A DNA stretch of 64,000 nt from Magnolia sinica (GCF_029962835.1 NC_080577.1:7044501-7108500), one strand, 5' to 3'. Shown: positions 1 through 11,539, counted from the stretch's first letter. Numbers and translations: made by a program. The notes: a model not told the origin generated them from the sequence alone.

Positions 1-28
1 TCACAACCCTATACTTGGGGAGTGAATA
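1..28 (+). repeat. End of 5' LTR
   Basis: These bases match 6022-6049, the end of the 3' LTR, and lie directly before the primer-binding site. The rest of this LTR is left of the window. The final dinucleotide is TA instead of the canonical CA. Confidence 0.85.
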
Positions 29-34
29 AGTTTT

Positions 35-51
35 TGGCACCGTTGCCGGGG
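35..51 (+). promoter_or_regulatory. Primer-binding site complementary to tRNA-Asp 3' end
   Basis: TGGCACCGTTGCCGGGG is complementary, with one mismatch (A for G at 39), to the 3' end of plant tRNA-Asp including its CCA. It lies a few bases after the LTR end, as expected for minus-strand DNA priming. This primer is typical of Athila/Tat-type gypsy elements. Confidence 0.85.
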
Positions 52-686
52 ACTAATGATTGCGATTCTCTGAAATTAATTAGTTTTAGAATTAGGTTAA
101 GATTAGGATTTTACTAACTTTAGGTTAAAGGTTTTTATTTTATTTTTAGAAACTAACTTGTTTTCCTGTTTTGTAGGATCCTGAAATAACTTCTAAATTG
201 GTAATCTCTTTCTAATTCCTCTACTTTTTCTATTTTTAGAATTATTGTTTGAGTTTTAGAAACTTTCTTATTCTAGGCTTTCTTTTAATTTTAGAAATTT
301 TCTATTTTCTAGTATTTTTCTATTTTTAGGAATTAGTTTATTTTTAGAAACTTTCCTTTTTAAGAATTAGTTTATTTTTAGGTTTAGATTTTCTATTTTA
401 GAAACTTTCTAATTCTAGGTTTTCTTTTTTTGAAACTAACTTAGCTTTTAGGTTTAGGGAACTTTCCTTTTTAGAAACTAACTTTCTATTTCAATTGTAG
501 GAACTTTCTAACTTTAGACTTTCTATTTTAGAAACTAATCTCTTTTGTTTTCTTTTACAGGATCTTAACATAGGAACTTCTCATTTGGTACCTTCTTTCT
601 AACTTCTCCTCCTCTTATTTTAAACATTGCTGTAGGATCTTTTCTTCTGTTTTTCTTAGGATTAAATTCAGATTAAGGGCTTCATC
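52..686 (+). other. T-rich leader of the LTR element, degenerate internal repeats
   Basis: No ORF. The stretch is built of loosely repeated units mixing TTTTTAGAAACTTTCT and TTTAGGTTTAG. A longer unit beginning near 176 (GATCCTGAAATAACTTC) recurs near 561 (GATCTTAACATAGGAAC). This is the untranslated leader between primer site and ORF. Confidence 0.6.
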
Positions 687-2408
687 ATGTATATGCACGA
701 GTGGGAACGTCAGTATGCTGAGAAGAATAACCTATTTTGGGATGATGAAGATATAAATCAACCTATGCCTCAAAACTTTTCTGAAACTATCAGTGAGAAC
801 CGATCAGAATATAAAGATCAACCGGCTAAGAAGTCCTAACGTGATTATATGCAGGAGAACAAATACACCCCACGGATTAACAAAACAATACGTGAGTGTT
901 GGGGTTATCATAATTATGGTTGTGAGAATTATTATCACCCATCTGATAAAAAGAAAACAATGCGTGATTATATCATGAGTGATAATAAGTATTACCAACC
1001 AGCAGATTCTCTCACCTATGATCAGTATGACTATAACCGGTAGGAACATCAAAATTGGGTAAATGAACCATCAACATGTTATAATAATTCTCTTGGATCT
1101 CATACCTTTAAAATCCAACCAGAAACGACCCAAGAGGATTCACTTCAACTTGACATGGCCTGTCTTGCGAAAATTAGAAAAGCAATGGAAACACTCACTT
1201 CGCGCCTCAAAAAGATAGAAGAAGCTTTCTCATCCCAACCACAACTCAATCCAAAAATACAATGCAAGGAAAGTGATCCTCACTCACTTTTGAAGGAATC
1301 TGGAATTTGGAATGAGGAGTTGGATTCCATTAATGAGCATGCGGTTCAATCTCCTGATAAGAAGATCTCGATGACTATTCAAAGGAATGGTGAAGATACA
1401 TGAGTGTCTTTTAAATATAGTGATGATGACACACCTTCCTTACATAACACACAGGATTTCAATGATGAGGTAAAGGTTAGTTTTCAACCTCAACCGAATT
1501 TAGGAATAGAATGTGAGGAAGGCGATCCCACCCCAAATGTGCATTGCACTGAACTAGAATATGATGAATATTGGGACGGCGATCCTGAATGTGCAGCCAC
1601 AGTTCTCCTGGAATCTATCTCAAGTTTAGTCCAGGTCAATGATCAAGATGTATACAAAGTGGTCGGTCATAATGAGTCACTCGATTTAAAGGTGGAGGAT
1701 GAGCTCCTTACAACCGACCCTTCTAACTCTTGTGAAACATGTTTGGACCACACCTCTGAATCGAATGATGATGTGATTCAAGAGAAGGACGAGTTGTTCA
1801 TTACAACCCTGGAATTTAAAACCACTCGATTGAGGCCATCATCTGAGCTGTACACGTTTAACAATTCAACGCCTCGATTGAGTAGTCTCAATAAACAAAG
1901 TGATCACATCGATGCTTACCCTATTGATTTTCAATCTGTCTGTGTAGGACTGGAGAAAGAAAGCGTACATCTGGCTACTTTCAAGGATGATGGTTTCCTT
2001 AGGCAGATCATCGCGAGCTACAATGTGAAAAATAAGTCACACTCGGCTGAACTTCCCAACTCTTTGGATGATTGCTTGGCATACCTTGCAGATTCAAACG
2101 ATCCTATGTCAAAAGATAAAGTGGATGCCTTGCAAGACGACATCTCGGTAGTCATCACTGACCGAGAGAACCCTTATTCTGAAGCTCCTTCTTTCCCTGA
2201 TCCTAAACGTCTACCAGTAGAGGAAGAGGAGCTAAAAATTGAACCGAAGTTTGGAACTTCGGAATGTGTTGAGACTACATCACTTCTTAAGAAGTTTTCT
2301 AAACTTTATTTACTTGTAGTCTTTGATTCACCATGGGATACTAACGTTGAAACTTCTTCTGCCACAGGTGAATCGTATATACTCTGGATACCTCAAGCAA
2401 TTCAATGA
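687..2408 (+). pseudogene. Broken single ORF of the LTR element (gag-position protein)
   Basis: An ATG at 687 opens one frame that runs to a stop ending at 2408 (574 codons), interrupted only by in-frame stops at 837, 1041 and 1401. The pieces read as one protein: an acidic N-terminal part with tyrosine/asparagine-rich stretches, a probable short coiled coil around codons 155-180 (KIRKAMETLTSRLKKIEEA), then a long acidic tail rich in Asp, Glu and Ser. No CCHC zinc knuckle and no protease motif is seen, so a standard gag is not shown; only its position supports a gag-like role. Three clean nonsense mutations without frameshifts suggest moderate age. I do not recognise the family. Confidence 0.6.
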
Positions 2409-3996
2409 AAAATTTCTTATGAGGTACATAAGTATCTCTGAAAAGTCATGCTCCATAGCATCCAAGCCTATTGCAAAAAGGACTTTTGGATGATCCTGTT
2501 GAGGAACTTACTAAGAAACTTATCAAGATATTGGCCGGAAGAAGAACCTTGCGGTATGATTGAGTAGTTTTTCCCTGCATTCATAGGACTAGGGTAGTTT
2601 GCTTCATGTTGTTCTAGGTTAATTTGTTGTCTGACTGAAGGCTTAAACTTAGCGCTCCTGGGAGGCAACCCAGCTTTTCATTCCATTTCATTTTCCTAGT
2701 TAGTTAGTTCAATGTTTGTGGGTAACATTGCTGCAAACCCTCACGAGACTACAACTCGTCCACTAGGGGCAACTTAGGGGTTTAAAGGCTTGTTGCATAC
2801 GTTAAATGCAATCGAGAGCACCTGCGAAAGTGGTGTAGGTAGGATTTTATTTTTATTATTTTTATTTTTCTTCTGTTGGTTTCTCTCTTGTGCTGACCCG
2901 CTCTTACGTAGATATCTTTGGAAAGCCTCTTGATTCTTTCGTCCAGGTACTATCTTTCCATCACTTCTCTTATATTTTCGTTGTCCCATGTGCATTGCAT
3001 GCTTATTTCTTTTACATTGAGGACAATGTAGATTTTTAGTTGGGGGTAGGAGATTAGGCTACCTAATCAGTGTTTTCTTGGTCTTGAGCAAAAATTGTGA
3101 AAATTTTTAAATTTTTCTGAAATTTCGTATGAATTCGAAGTGATTTTGACGGCCATCTTGGATTTAGAATTACAAGATAAGTGATGTTGGTAATTTATGA
3201 CTCTTGGATTAGTATCTTTTAGATTTCACAGTTAAGTTTGAATTGTTAATCCATGATTAGAGGTTTTAAACATTGATTGAGTCATGATTTCACAAGACAC
3301 ATCTTGCTTTCACATAAAGGTTTCAGTTTGATATGGAAGGGTTAATTTGGTAATCACTAAGCATGTAAGGAACCAGCCTGAAAAATTTGTCCGTCATGAT
3401 CGATTGAAGAAAAAGAAAATACCTACGAAAAAAAAAAACAGATACCTTTGTAAAGGGTTGTACAAATAATTTTCACCATAGGTTTGCTTCTTATAGGTGT
3501 AGATTTAATTCCTCATGGATGATATGTGAAAAGGGTTGGGTGTACGATCTTTACCATAGGTTTGCTCCCTATAGGTGCGCATTCGATTCTCCTCTCCCTC
3601 AATGGAAAAATCAAAAGCGAGAAGAATGAAAAGAAAGAATTGTAAGGCAAGTTCTGGTTTAGGTTTTGAGTGTCCTGAATGCTCTTTTGATTATCAATAT
3701 TATCATAGAAATTATCTATTGAATTTCTTAATGATGATAAGCCGAGATTTCATTATACACTCATGGTACTCATTGTTTAGAATTGTTCTAATTAATGCAT
3801 AAATACTTTAAACTTGATTATGAAATTTATTGTGCGCTAGATTCCAGGAGGAAGTAATGCCCAACAATCATGCATCTTAGAATTTTCGTATCTAGATTGC
3901 TTTTCAAAAATCACTTGAGTTCATAGAGATTGTTCTGTAATTCTCGACTTATTTTTCGCATACTTTGCTCGAATTAGCAAAATGCTGGTTGGGGGT
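2409..3996 (+). other. 3' untranslated region and polypurine tract of the LTR element
   Basis: No credible coding sequence. It contains the AGCGCTCCTGGGAGGCAACC box near 2650 and the palindromic ACATTGAGGACAATGT at about 3016-3031 followed by a GTTGGGGGT run, both recurrent in plant gypsy elements upstream of the 3' LTR. A second tract, GGTTGGGGGT near 3987-3996, directly precedes the LTR start and is the likely plus-strand primer. Confidence 0.6.
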
Positions 3997-6049
3997 TGTG
4001 TTGAGGGTCGAATATTGCATATCAAACCCCGATTACTGCCTGATTTTACGTACACGATAATGCCTAATATTATAATTTAATCATGTTTTTGTTGCATGAT
4101 GTAATAAGGAGCTTTGATTGAAAAAGAGTATTAAAAGCATGGATTTAACGCTCCGAAGTCACCAGAGCAAGGAATGGACTCCAGGGGACCGAGATCGATG
4201 GATATACACGCCGGAGATTCGAGAAAATTGAGAAACTGAAGCTTAAGTGGCCTGAAAGTTGGTCAGAATGCAAGATCACAGGGTTTCCACCATCCACTCA
4301 GTTCGAAACTTCATACATGGCCTAAGGACCATAAATTAACCGTACACGTCAAATTTCAGCCATTAGATCCTCGTGGAAGTGGCCTAACAGAGAGATCAGA
4401 GGACAATAACCATTAAGAAAGCATCTTGGACATCCTTGGGAGATCTGAACCCAAACTGAACTGATGGAAAGAGCACGAAAAACGGTGGATATTTGCCAAA
4501 TTTCACTTCTTTTGGATGGTGCAGTAGGGAGGAACGAACGACGGACGTTTCTAGAAGGCAGAGTGGCAATTCTGTAAATATAATGAAATCCATATGCATG
4601 CATGCACGTAAGCTAGAGGTTTGCTTCAACGTTCGGTATCGACTCATCACAGGTTGATTGTGTGGCCCACCTAAAGTTTGGATCTACTTCATACTTTGAC
4701 CCATAAGCTTATACTTTATTAAGAAAATGATGAACGGAGTAGATCTTCGAAAATACCATCAGAAGTGGGCTCCACCTATTTTTTGCAAATTTTCCAAATA
4801 GAGCCATGCGAAAGTCCAGTGACGGACGTGCCATCCACTGGGTTTTTACAGTGGGCCCTGCCCATCAGTCTGATCATTGATCCAGACCGTCCATGTGACT
4901 CACGTGGTTTATCTTCACCAAGAACTAGGTGACGGAATTTCAAAAGGGAGCGAGTATGGGTTCTCGGCTGTTCAAATGCAGGTTGGACGGTGGCGTAAAA
5001 TATCCCATGGGCCACGTGACTGCAAGTCCAAACCGACCATCTCCGGTCGAAATTTCGAGGAGAATCTGGTGAACGGAGTGGATCTCCTGTCTGAATTTAA
5101 GAATGGGCTCCACCGGAAAAACAGCGTAAGAAATCTATTCCTACTACGATTCGGACTGTGAATAAAGGACGGTTCCAACTCCAGCAACGTGCGTAAGGAG
5201 CTTCCGCTCTCTCCGAGCCGACGTCCTTTTGGCTTATAAAAGAAAGACATGAGAGAGGGAAAGGGGATCTGGGAGCTTGGGCGTGAAGCACAGGATAGAG
5301 TTTATTTTTTTATTTTTATTTTTTTCCTTTTCTTTTCTTTTGAGATTTAGTTAATCAAAATTATGCTGGGCTAAACCTCTTAGCTAGGGCTAAGAGATGA
5401 AGCTTGTAACGTGATGGGAGAACTATTTGCTTGTGCCTTTTGTTTAGATTGAATAGATTTTTGATTTAATTTTATTATGGGAATATTTTCAATTTTTAAT
5501 GGCCTGTTGTGACTGAAATTACAATGGGTTTGCAATGGCTTTGAGTATTTCTTTTTCCTTATTTTGATTATGAAGCCAGGAAGCCCTGTTGTTCGCCATC
5601 GTCTCCTGGGCATGGTTGGATGTCGGTACCCTTCCTAACCTTCATAATCATCTGATTGGTTGGTAATTAGTTTAATTCTGTTGTTGACTTTGTCTCCTGG
5701 GCATGGTTTGGTGATGGAATCCATTCTAATTCATATACCTTTCATCTCCTTAAAATTATATCAGAGGAAGTTCAGTTTAATTTTTATGATTTTTGAAGCA
5801 GGCATAAGATCTCCCTAATCTTTACAAGTGGATCCTCTGAATCCCTAGTTTCTTATCTCCGATTTCTCTTAAGTTTTAGATTAATTTCTCACCATTATTC
5901 ATCACTTTATATTGGATTTAGATTTCATCTTAGGCTAGTTCTATTTCTGCCTAGTTTCAGGAAACGTACAAGTATCAGTCCCTTGGGATTCGACCTCGGT
6001 CTCACCGAGTTTATTATTACATCACAACCCTATACTTGGGGAGTGAACA
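3997..6049 (+). repeat. 3' LTR (about 2.05 kb)
   Basis: It starts TGTGTTGAGGG just after the purine tract (start uncertain by 2 bases) and ends CA at 6049, where it matches the 5' LTR tail at 1-28. A TATA-like TTATAAAAG at about 5235-5243 would be the promoter, giving a U3 of roughly 1.25 kb. After it come a T-rich stretch near 5300 and the TCTCCTGGGCATGGTT motif twice (near 5602 and 5692). The target-site duplication cannot be tested because the left flank is outside the window. Confidence 0.8.
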
Positions 6050-6051
6050 AA

Positions 6052-6636
6052 AAGGTCCAATGGAGTGTTGGTACAGGTGACCGCAGCTTCTGGCGATGCA
6101 ATTGGACCGGTCTTGGCCCTCTTCGAAATTTTTTGACGTCAGACATCTAAGTCAACGCTCTTTCCTTGCAAGTTAACCACGTGTTGGGCCCATCTGGTCC
6201 TCTCTCGCCGTCAATGGCTCTTTCCATGCTCCCTAGTCATGTTTTTGAGCATATTTTCTAGCGAGGATTCTGTGTTTCAGCAGGTCCTGATACTCCTCTT
6301 TGGCCCGTCACCTCTTTAGGCGCCTTCTCCGTAAAATCAACCTGGGACATCAGCAAGCTCAACGCTCCCAGAAAAGGCTGGGCGAGATGGGTGTGGCACA
6401 GGAAACTTCCGCCGAAAATTTTCCTTTTTATCTGAAAAATTCTTCACAATGCAATTCTGGTTGAAAAAGCAGTCCAATCCAGAGGCGTGTCCCCTTGCAT
6501 TAAAGTGCGGTTGTTGCAGGGAAGATTCTGAACAGGGCCCAGCCGAAGAGACCATGTCCCATCTCTTTTTGGACGAACAGCAAGCCTCATCCATCTGGAG
6601 ATTTTTTGCTGTTCAGGTAGGGATTTCCATCATGTA
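6052..6636 (+). pseudogene. LINE ORF2 C-terminal zf-RVT region, broken
   Basis: The first frame gives WSVGTGDRSFWRCNW, the conserved block seen after the reverse transcriptase of plant LINEs, then a stop at about 6148. Another frame from about 6290 gives PLWPVTSLGAFSVKSTW and WVWHRKLPPKIFLFIWK, the hallmark 'G-x-F-x-V-K-S-x-W ... PPKI' of zf-RVT. A further shift leads to CGCC, then MSHLFLDEQQASSIWRFF, where the family has its Cys/His cluster. At least two frameshifts; non-functional. Confidence 0.8.
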
Positions 6637-6917
6637 GACAACAACGGTGCAAGCAAGAATTCTGCAATGGAGGGCTTGCGCAGACAGAAGAGGACGCTCA
6701 GTACGTAACCTTCTTATTCCAGCTTTTATTCTTTGGGAGCTTTGGCGATCTAGGAACGGGGCTCTTTATGATGATAGAGCTATGAAGACTCCATCGGTTA
6801 TCGCAAAAGTCTCTTGGTGGCTAACCACCACCACCAATGAAGATGTTAAAAGAAGGTATGTGTAACCTCATCCAACGCAACAGTCTGTAGTCTCACGGTA
6901 GAAACCCCTTGCTAGTT

Positions 6918-7373
6918 GGGTGAAAGTAAATGTTGATGGGTCCTCTGGGGAAAACCCGGGCTTGGCTAGGGGTGGAGGTGTTTGTAGAAATGACAATGGT
7001 GACTTCATGTTTGGATTCGCTTTTGGTTATGGTGTGATGTCCAATATTAGAGCTAAATTCGTGCGGTTCATGATGGGCTTCTTTAATGCTTGGAAAAAGG
7101 TTTCTCCAAAATTGTGGTGGAGTCAGATTCGGAATTGGTGATTAAGGTCTTTAATGAGGAAGCAAACATTGGTTGGCAATGGAATGGTTGGAGAGCATTA
7201 TGGATAGACTTCGGAATCTTGCCTCGGTGGAGTTCAGACACGTGTTTAAGGAGGGTAATGCTTCGGTTGATGCGCTCGCGCGTGATGGAAGTGTGTCCCA
7301 AGGTCGTTTTCTTACGTCTTACAGGGCGGATTTGCCTCAGCAAGTGAGGGGTCTCCTCTTCCTTGACAATTAG
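6918..7373 (+). pseudogene. LINE-type RNase H domain, broken
   Basis: Three frames join into one RNase H fold: KVNVDGSSGENPG (first catalytic Asp), then IRAKFVRF, where the family has Ala-Glu and this copy has Lys in place of the catalytic Glu. A shift near 7090 gives VVESDSELVIKVF (Asp kept), and a shift near 7180 gives GNASVDALARDG (last Asp kept). Plant L1 lineages carry such a domain after zf-RVT, matching the position here. Frameshifts plus loss of one acidic residue mean it is dead. Confidence 0.85.
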
Positions 7374-7591
7374 TTGGTCTCGGATCGATTGGAGAGAGGA
7401 AGAATTAAGGCTTCAGTCTCTTTTGGTGTTCCTTTATTTTGTCTCTTTCAACTAGGGGGTCCCGGCTTCTTTACGATAGGTCTTCTGTAGGTCCTTTTTT
7501 CCTACGAAGACCCGAAATTCTATAACTTTTTGTCCATAAATGAAATATACCTCTTTTATTATTATTATTTAAAAAAAAAAAAAAAAAAAAA

Positions 7592-8677
7592 GTCCCTACC
7601 TAACTTAGGAGGCTAGCTTTAGGGAAAATGGTTCACTAAAGAAGTTAGTAAAGTTAAGAGTAGGTTTAGAATCGAGAATATTCAACCATCCCTTCTAAAC
7701 AAAAAAGGTGTCTCATATCTCATTTTCTTTATCACATCTCAATTAAGCTCAACTTACATTCTACTCCACATATTTCTAATATATCTACATTATTAAATTG
7801 CACTTTTAATTTTTTTTCTTTTTCTTTTGCATTTCTTTTTCTTTATTATATTCATCTATCTGGAATCATTTGACTCTGCAAATTAAGGCTATGATATTTT
7901 TATTTTTACTTAGTTTGATTCCTTGTGAGTTATGCAAAGCATAATTAGATATATAATGTCGAATTTTTGCTGAATCTTTTAAAAAATCATAAAATTTTAT
8001 AAAGTAGAGATCACATGATGTGTGGGTAGAAAAGGTTACCTAACCATTTCCTCTTCAGAAACAATTGTCGCTAATCAACCATAGATTTGCTTGAGTCAAA
8101 TTTTTTTATAATTGCCCCGACCCATAAGCAACTCTATGGTTTTTAGTCAATCATAGATTCCGTACTTCATTTGGCTAGTGGCAATTCCAAGAATAAAAAT
8201 CCATACGTTTTTACATCCGAGTCAATTCCACACCCATCTTTACAGTTGATAAGCAGAAGTGAAAGCTAGTGAGACACTTTTACAAGGAAGAGACCTTTCA
8301 CAAGGAGCTACTCTGGGATTGGTCTGTGCTCACATTTTCAACTGGTTGGATAGTCCTATTTAAAATTTGGATTTTGCTTTGTCGCTGATGGGGCCTGTCA
8401 CACTAACAACAGTAGAACTTACACCACTATATATATTGGCTTCACCATGGAAAATTCACTCTACACCAAAGGGAATTGTGTCCCGTGAGTTTTTATGTGA
8501 AATATGTATTCCTGCCATTCCAGCCAACCATATGATGGCTAGCTATGAGTCCGGTGAGACACACCAAGGGAAACAATTGAGAGGGGGGCGCACACTCATA
8601 ATTCTGCACGGACGGCCTGGGTCAATCATAATGAGTATGTGAAGTTTGGACCGTTCAGCCCCTTTATCTGCATTTGA
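7592..8677. other. Intergenic, no recognised feature
   Basis: AT-rich and non-coding. Short open frames (for example 8367-8642) have no protein-like character. I see no repeats with clear ends. Confidence 0.5.
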
Positions 8678-9166
8678 TGATGGGGTATGCATATAACCGT
8701 CATTTTGCACATCAAAAGAGCCCCGGTGAAATCAAGGGTGCTTGTTTCTCCCTTATGTTTTGTTTGCTGTGGCCCACCTGAATCACAAATTATACTGAAT
8801 TTCAGGACCTTATTCTAACATGATGTGACCCATCTGATGGTTGGAATTGATATCAACAGCACATTACAATGAATTGAAGCCTACCCCATGTGGCCTATTC
8901 AGTGCCCACGGGTCATTACAGTTCATTGGGTGAGAGAATACTATGAGATTTGGTCACATTAAACGTTTCAATCCACTTCTATAGAAGAGGAAATTATTAC
9001 AAAGTAACAAACCTAGGTACACGGATAACCTAGGTACACGGATAAAAGGATATGCATAAGCACATCTGACACTAACCAAGTACATGAGCCTTGTTTATTT
9101 AATTAAGGCAAGCATCTTTTTAATGACACACTATAATTCATATCTTCTTCATTAACCATCATACAA

Positions 9167-10963
9167 TCAAGGATAAACTTCGATAATCGACCGCAAACCC
9201 AAGACAGGTAGTATCTTGTAGTCAGAGAAACCAGCGTCAATGAAGATTTTCTGCCACACATGTTCTTCCCTCTCCTTGCCTGTTGAAGCCAACATCATCA
9301 TCACATCGAAGCAAAGCTTTGTCTCCATTGACTTGTAATCATCTGTGTCGCCATTCACAACTGTTTCTAGTAAGATCACCTTCCCTCCATCTTCTTTAGT
9401 TGGAATTACCTCTTTGCACCGTTTTAATATCTTCACGCAGTCATTATCACTCCAGCCGTGTAGGACTGACTGTAAGCCATTTTCACAATGATTAGAAGCC
9501 ATTGCTAGATATAAAATGGGCAGGTTTGGATCAGCCCAATTGCTTGACTACAGCCCATTAGTTTCTGGCACTAGCAGTGGTGAAGAAGAACACATACAAG
9601 GCAGCAAGTGTGTTGAGCATGGTTCTAAAACGCGTTGACACAACTCAAAGACTTGTTGAATCAATGCGATTACTCAAAAGAAAAGATGTTGGCAGTTCCA
9701 CTCAAATTCTCACCTTTCTAGCAAAGCAACAACCTTAACAATGGATGCACATGCAATGATGTTTTTACGACAAACTATCTAATTAATATGGAATTTACAT
9801 TCCAACACTATTGTCAAAAAAAGTTTTCAAAAAGCTTAATTTTTACAATGTCCAACATAATGATTATATGAAATTCGCCCCAAACATTAGTTGCAAAACC
9901 AAAACTTAGACGAAGTGCATAAAAATCAGACTCATTTGTGATTCTGATGGAGCATATCAAGGGAAACAATTTAGAGGGTGATCATTTCCCTGTACAAAGT
10001 TTCGGTCCACCTGAATCATAATCGTGAGTGATTTTTTCAGTACTTGGACTAAAATGAGGTGACCGACCTTGTGGTCGGGGTGGATTTTATTGTAAATGAC
10101 ATAGTGGGGGCCACCCAAGTAGCCGAATCATTTTCTAGATGGGTCATGGTCATAGAGTTTGTTTGGACAAATAAGTAGCGGTAAAGTACCTTGAGGAGAA
10201 GAGCGTCCGCAGGGGGGATCGACTCGAACATGTTCCCTCCAACCACATCTATTTTCGTACTCTTTGGCACGTGAGCAATAACATGTGGTTGATCAAACAC
10301 GGTGCATTTGACGTGTGGGAACGCATCAGCGATGGCGCGAGCTACAGCACCTGTCCCACCTCCAACATCGACCAACGACCGTAACCCGTCGAAAACCTGA
10401 CCATACTCTTTAACGACAATGCTAATGATGAACTGTGCATCACTGGCCATGGAATCGTTAAATAAGCAATTAATCTCAGGGATCTCGGCCGCGACCTCCA
10501 AGAAACTCAGTCCGTTTGCTTTCTCGAAGGCCGTGGTTTCATTGCCTTGGAACCAACTACTTAAGAAATTCCAATTTGTGAGTAGAGAAGAGTCGAGCTC
10601 CTCTAACACAAAGGCTGACAAACTGACAGTGGCCTCTTTGCGGAGGAGGCTAGAAGGTGGTGTGATAACATACCCTTCTTCAACTCCGTTATTGCCGTTG
10701 ATCTTTTCTACATCAAAAAACCCCAAGTGGACCAACAGACGCATCAGGCGGCTCATGTAAGGGGTTTTGGATGAGTTTATCTTTAGTGCAGCAACCAGCT
10801 CAGAGAGGGTCATTGGACGGCCATGATTGTGGATAATGTCTGGTATGCCCAGCTCAACAGCACACTTGAGGGACATGGAATTCACGTAATGATACAGATG
10901 GTTCCATACGTGGGCTTGGGCTTGCAACAGCTCATGGCCTCTCTCTCCTGAGTAGGGCGCCAT
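9167..10963 (-). CDS. Plant small-molecule O-methyltransferase (COMT-like class II), two exons, intact
   Basis: Joining exon 1 (10963-10190) to exon 2 (9469-9167) gives 358 residues, usual for cytosolic plant class II O-methyltransferases, which move the methyl group of S-adenosylmethionine to a phenolic hydroxyl. The N-terminal dimerisation domain (about 10-120, with HVWNHLYHYVNSMSLKCAVELG) is followed by the SAM site LVDVGGGTG at 197-205, acidic D224 in VFDQPHVI, catalytic His262 in VLHGWSD, Glu293 in VILLE, and the second acidic cluster GKEREE near 322-327. The C-terminus RSIIEVYP is canonical. The intron sits where the family has its single intron (after LLK), with GT/AG ends. Oddities: Gly263 replaces the usual Asp after the catalytic His, and Ser259 replaces the usual Trp that opens exon 2. 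The nearest relatives I recall are resveratrol/flavonoid OMT-like proteins; the substrate cannot be told. An AATTAAATAAAC stretch about 65 bases past the stop may serve polyadenylation. Confidence 0.88.
9470..10189 (-). other. OMT intron (720 bp)
   Basis: Donor AAG|GTACTT (exon ends at 10190) and acceptor GGCTTACAG|TCAGTC (exon begins at 9469), phase 0. The next AG, four bases further on, would shift the frame, so 9469 is preferred. Compared with copy B this intron lacks the hAT element and about 0.9 kb of neighbouring sequence. Confidence 0.8.
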
Positions 10964-11055
10964 CACTAACTCCCGTCTTTTACACCTGGAATCACAATAA
11001 ATAAAAAATAAATAAAATAAGAGGATTTTAAAACACAATAAAGCTACGTACTCCT

Positions 11056-11535
11056 GATTGTTGGCTGTACAAACCAGATTTACTGGCTTTGCAAAGCCGC
11101 AAAATAACTTAGAAAATCTAATTCCTTAGAAGGAAGGAAGAGAGAAGATAACAAAACAGAACTTTTACTTTTTTAAGACTGTTTTACCACTGCTTCACTC
11201 TTGCTACAACCTTATACCCAAGGTGCCGTTTTATAGGCATTTGCATCAATTGTGAAATGACTATAATACTCCTATTGGATGTTTCAATCATTTAATGTTA
11301 CTAGAAACCTATGTAGGCATTTCATCTTCCAAAACATCTAGTTGAGAATTGACTCGTACTGGCCTCATTGTATGGTCAAATTCCCTAAAGGGATTCAAAC
11401 TTTCTAATATTCTTGGAAAATTTTTCGGACCAAAATGTCATTATTCTTGGCTCAATAGTTGTACAGTTTAGAGTGCTAAGTTACGTGTTATTTCATTTCC
11501 GAGAAAGTGATATGGACGGGAGCCTTTTTAGGGTA
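11056..11535. other. Upstream flank of the OMT gene, no further feature
   Basis: This stretch holds whatever upstream regulation lies beyond the duplicated block. I see no clear TATA box at a standard distance; the leader just upstream of the ATG (10985-11030) is A/T-rich. No repeat with defined ends is seen. Confidence 0.4.
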
Positions 11536-11539
11536 GGCA

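Larger units (their letters stand above)
1..6049 (+). mobile_element. Non-autonomous Ty3/gypsy-like LTR retrotransposon, 5' LTR mostly outside window
   Basis: The window opens inside the last 28 bases of the 5' LTR. The same bases recur at 6023-6049 as the end of the 3' LTR, differing at the last dinucleotide (TA against CA). The order is LTR end, primer-binding site at 35-51, T-rich leader, one broken ORF at 687-2408, a long untranslated region with gypsy-type landmarks (a GGGAGGCAACCC box near 2660 and ACATTGAGGACAATGT near 3016), a purine-rich tract near 3987 and a ~2-kb 3' LTR. No protease, reverse transcriptase, RNase H or integrase motif is visible in the ~4-kb interior, so it must have depended on a relative's enzymes. 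The tRNA-Asp primer site and landmarks fit the Athila/Tat side of the gypsy tree; that assignment is inference. Confidence 0.85.
6050..7591 (+). mobile_element. Decayed 3' end of a plant L1-type LINE
   Basis: The remnant starts abruptly at the LTR end, so the LTR element probably inserted into the LINE and the LINE's 5' part lies beyond the window. The visible order is the zinc-finger/reverse-transcriptase C-terminal region (zf-RVT), an RNase H domain, a 3' untranslated stretch and a 21-A tail at 7571-7591. Frameshifts and stops break the ORF throughout. Confidence 0.85.
8678..11055 (-). repeat. Duplicated block A carrying the intact OMT gene
   Basis: The whole interval aligns in the same orientation with 50417-54375. 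Similarity begins near GGTATGCATATAACC (copy B GAGTATGCAAATAGCC), includes the shared GTGAAATCAAGGGTGCTTG motif downstream of the gene, and ends about 85 bases upstream of the start codon. Copy B is longer mainly because its intron gained about 1.6 kb. Confidence 0.85.

Noticed and set aside
35-51. tRNA-Asp gene fragment
   Set aside because: Only the 17 bases complementary to the tRNA 3' end are present, at the exact position of a primer-binding site.
10419-10760. 113-codon plus-strand frame
   Set aside because: Antisense shadow of OMT exon 1.
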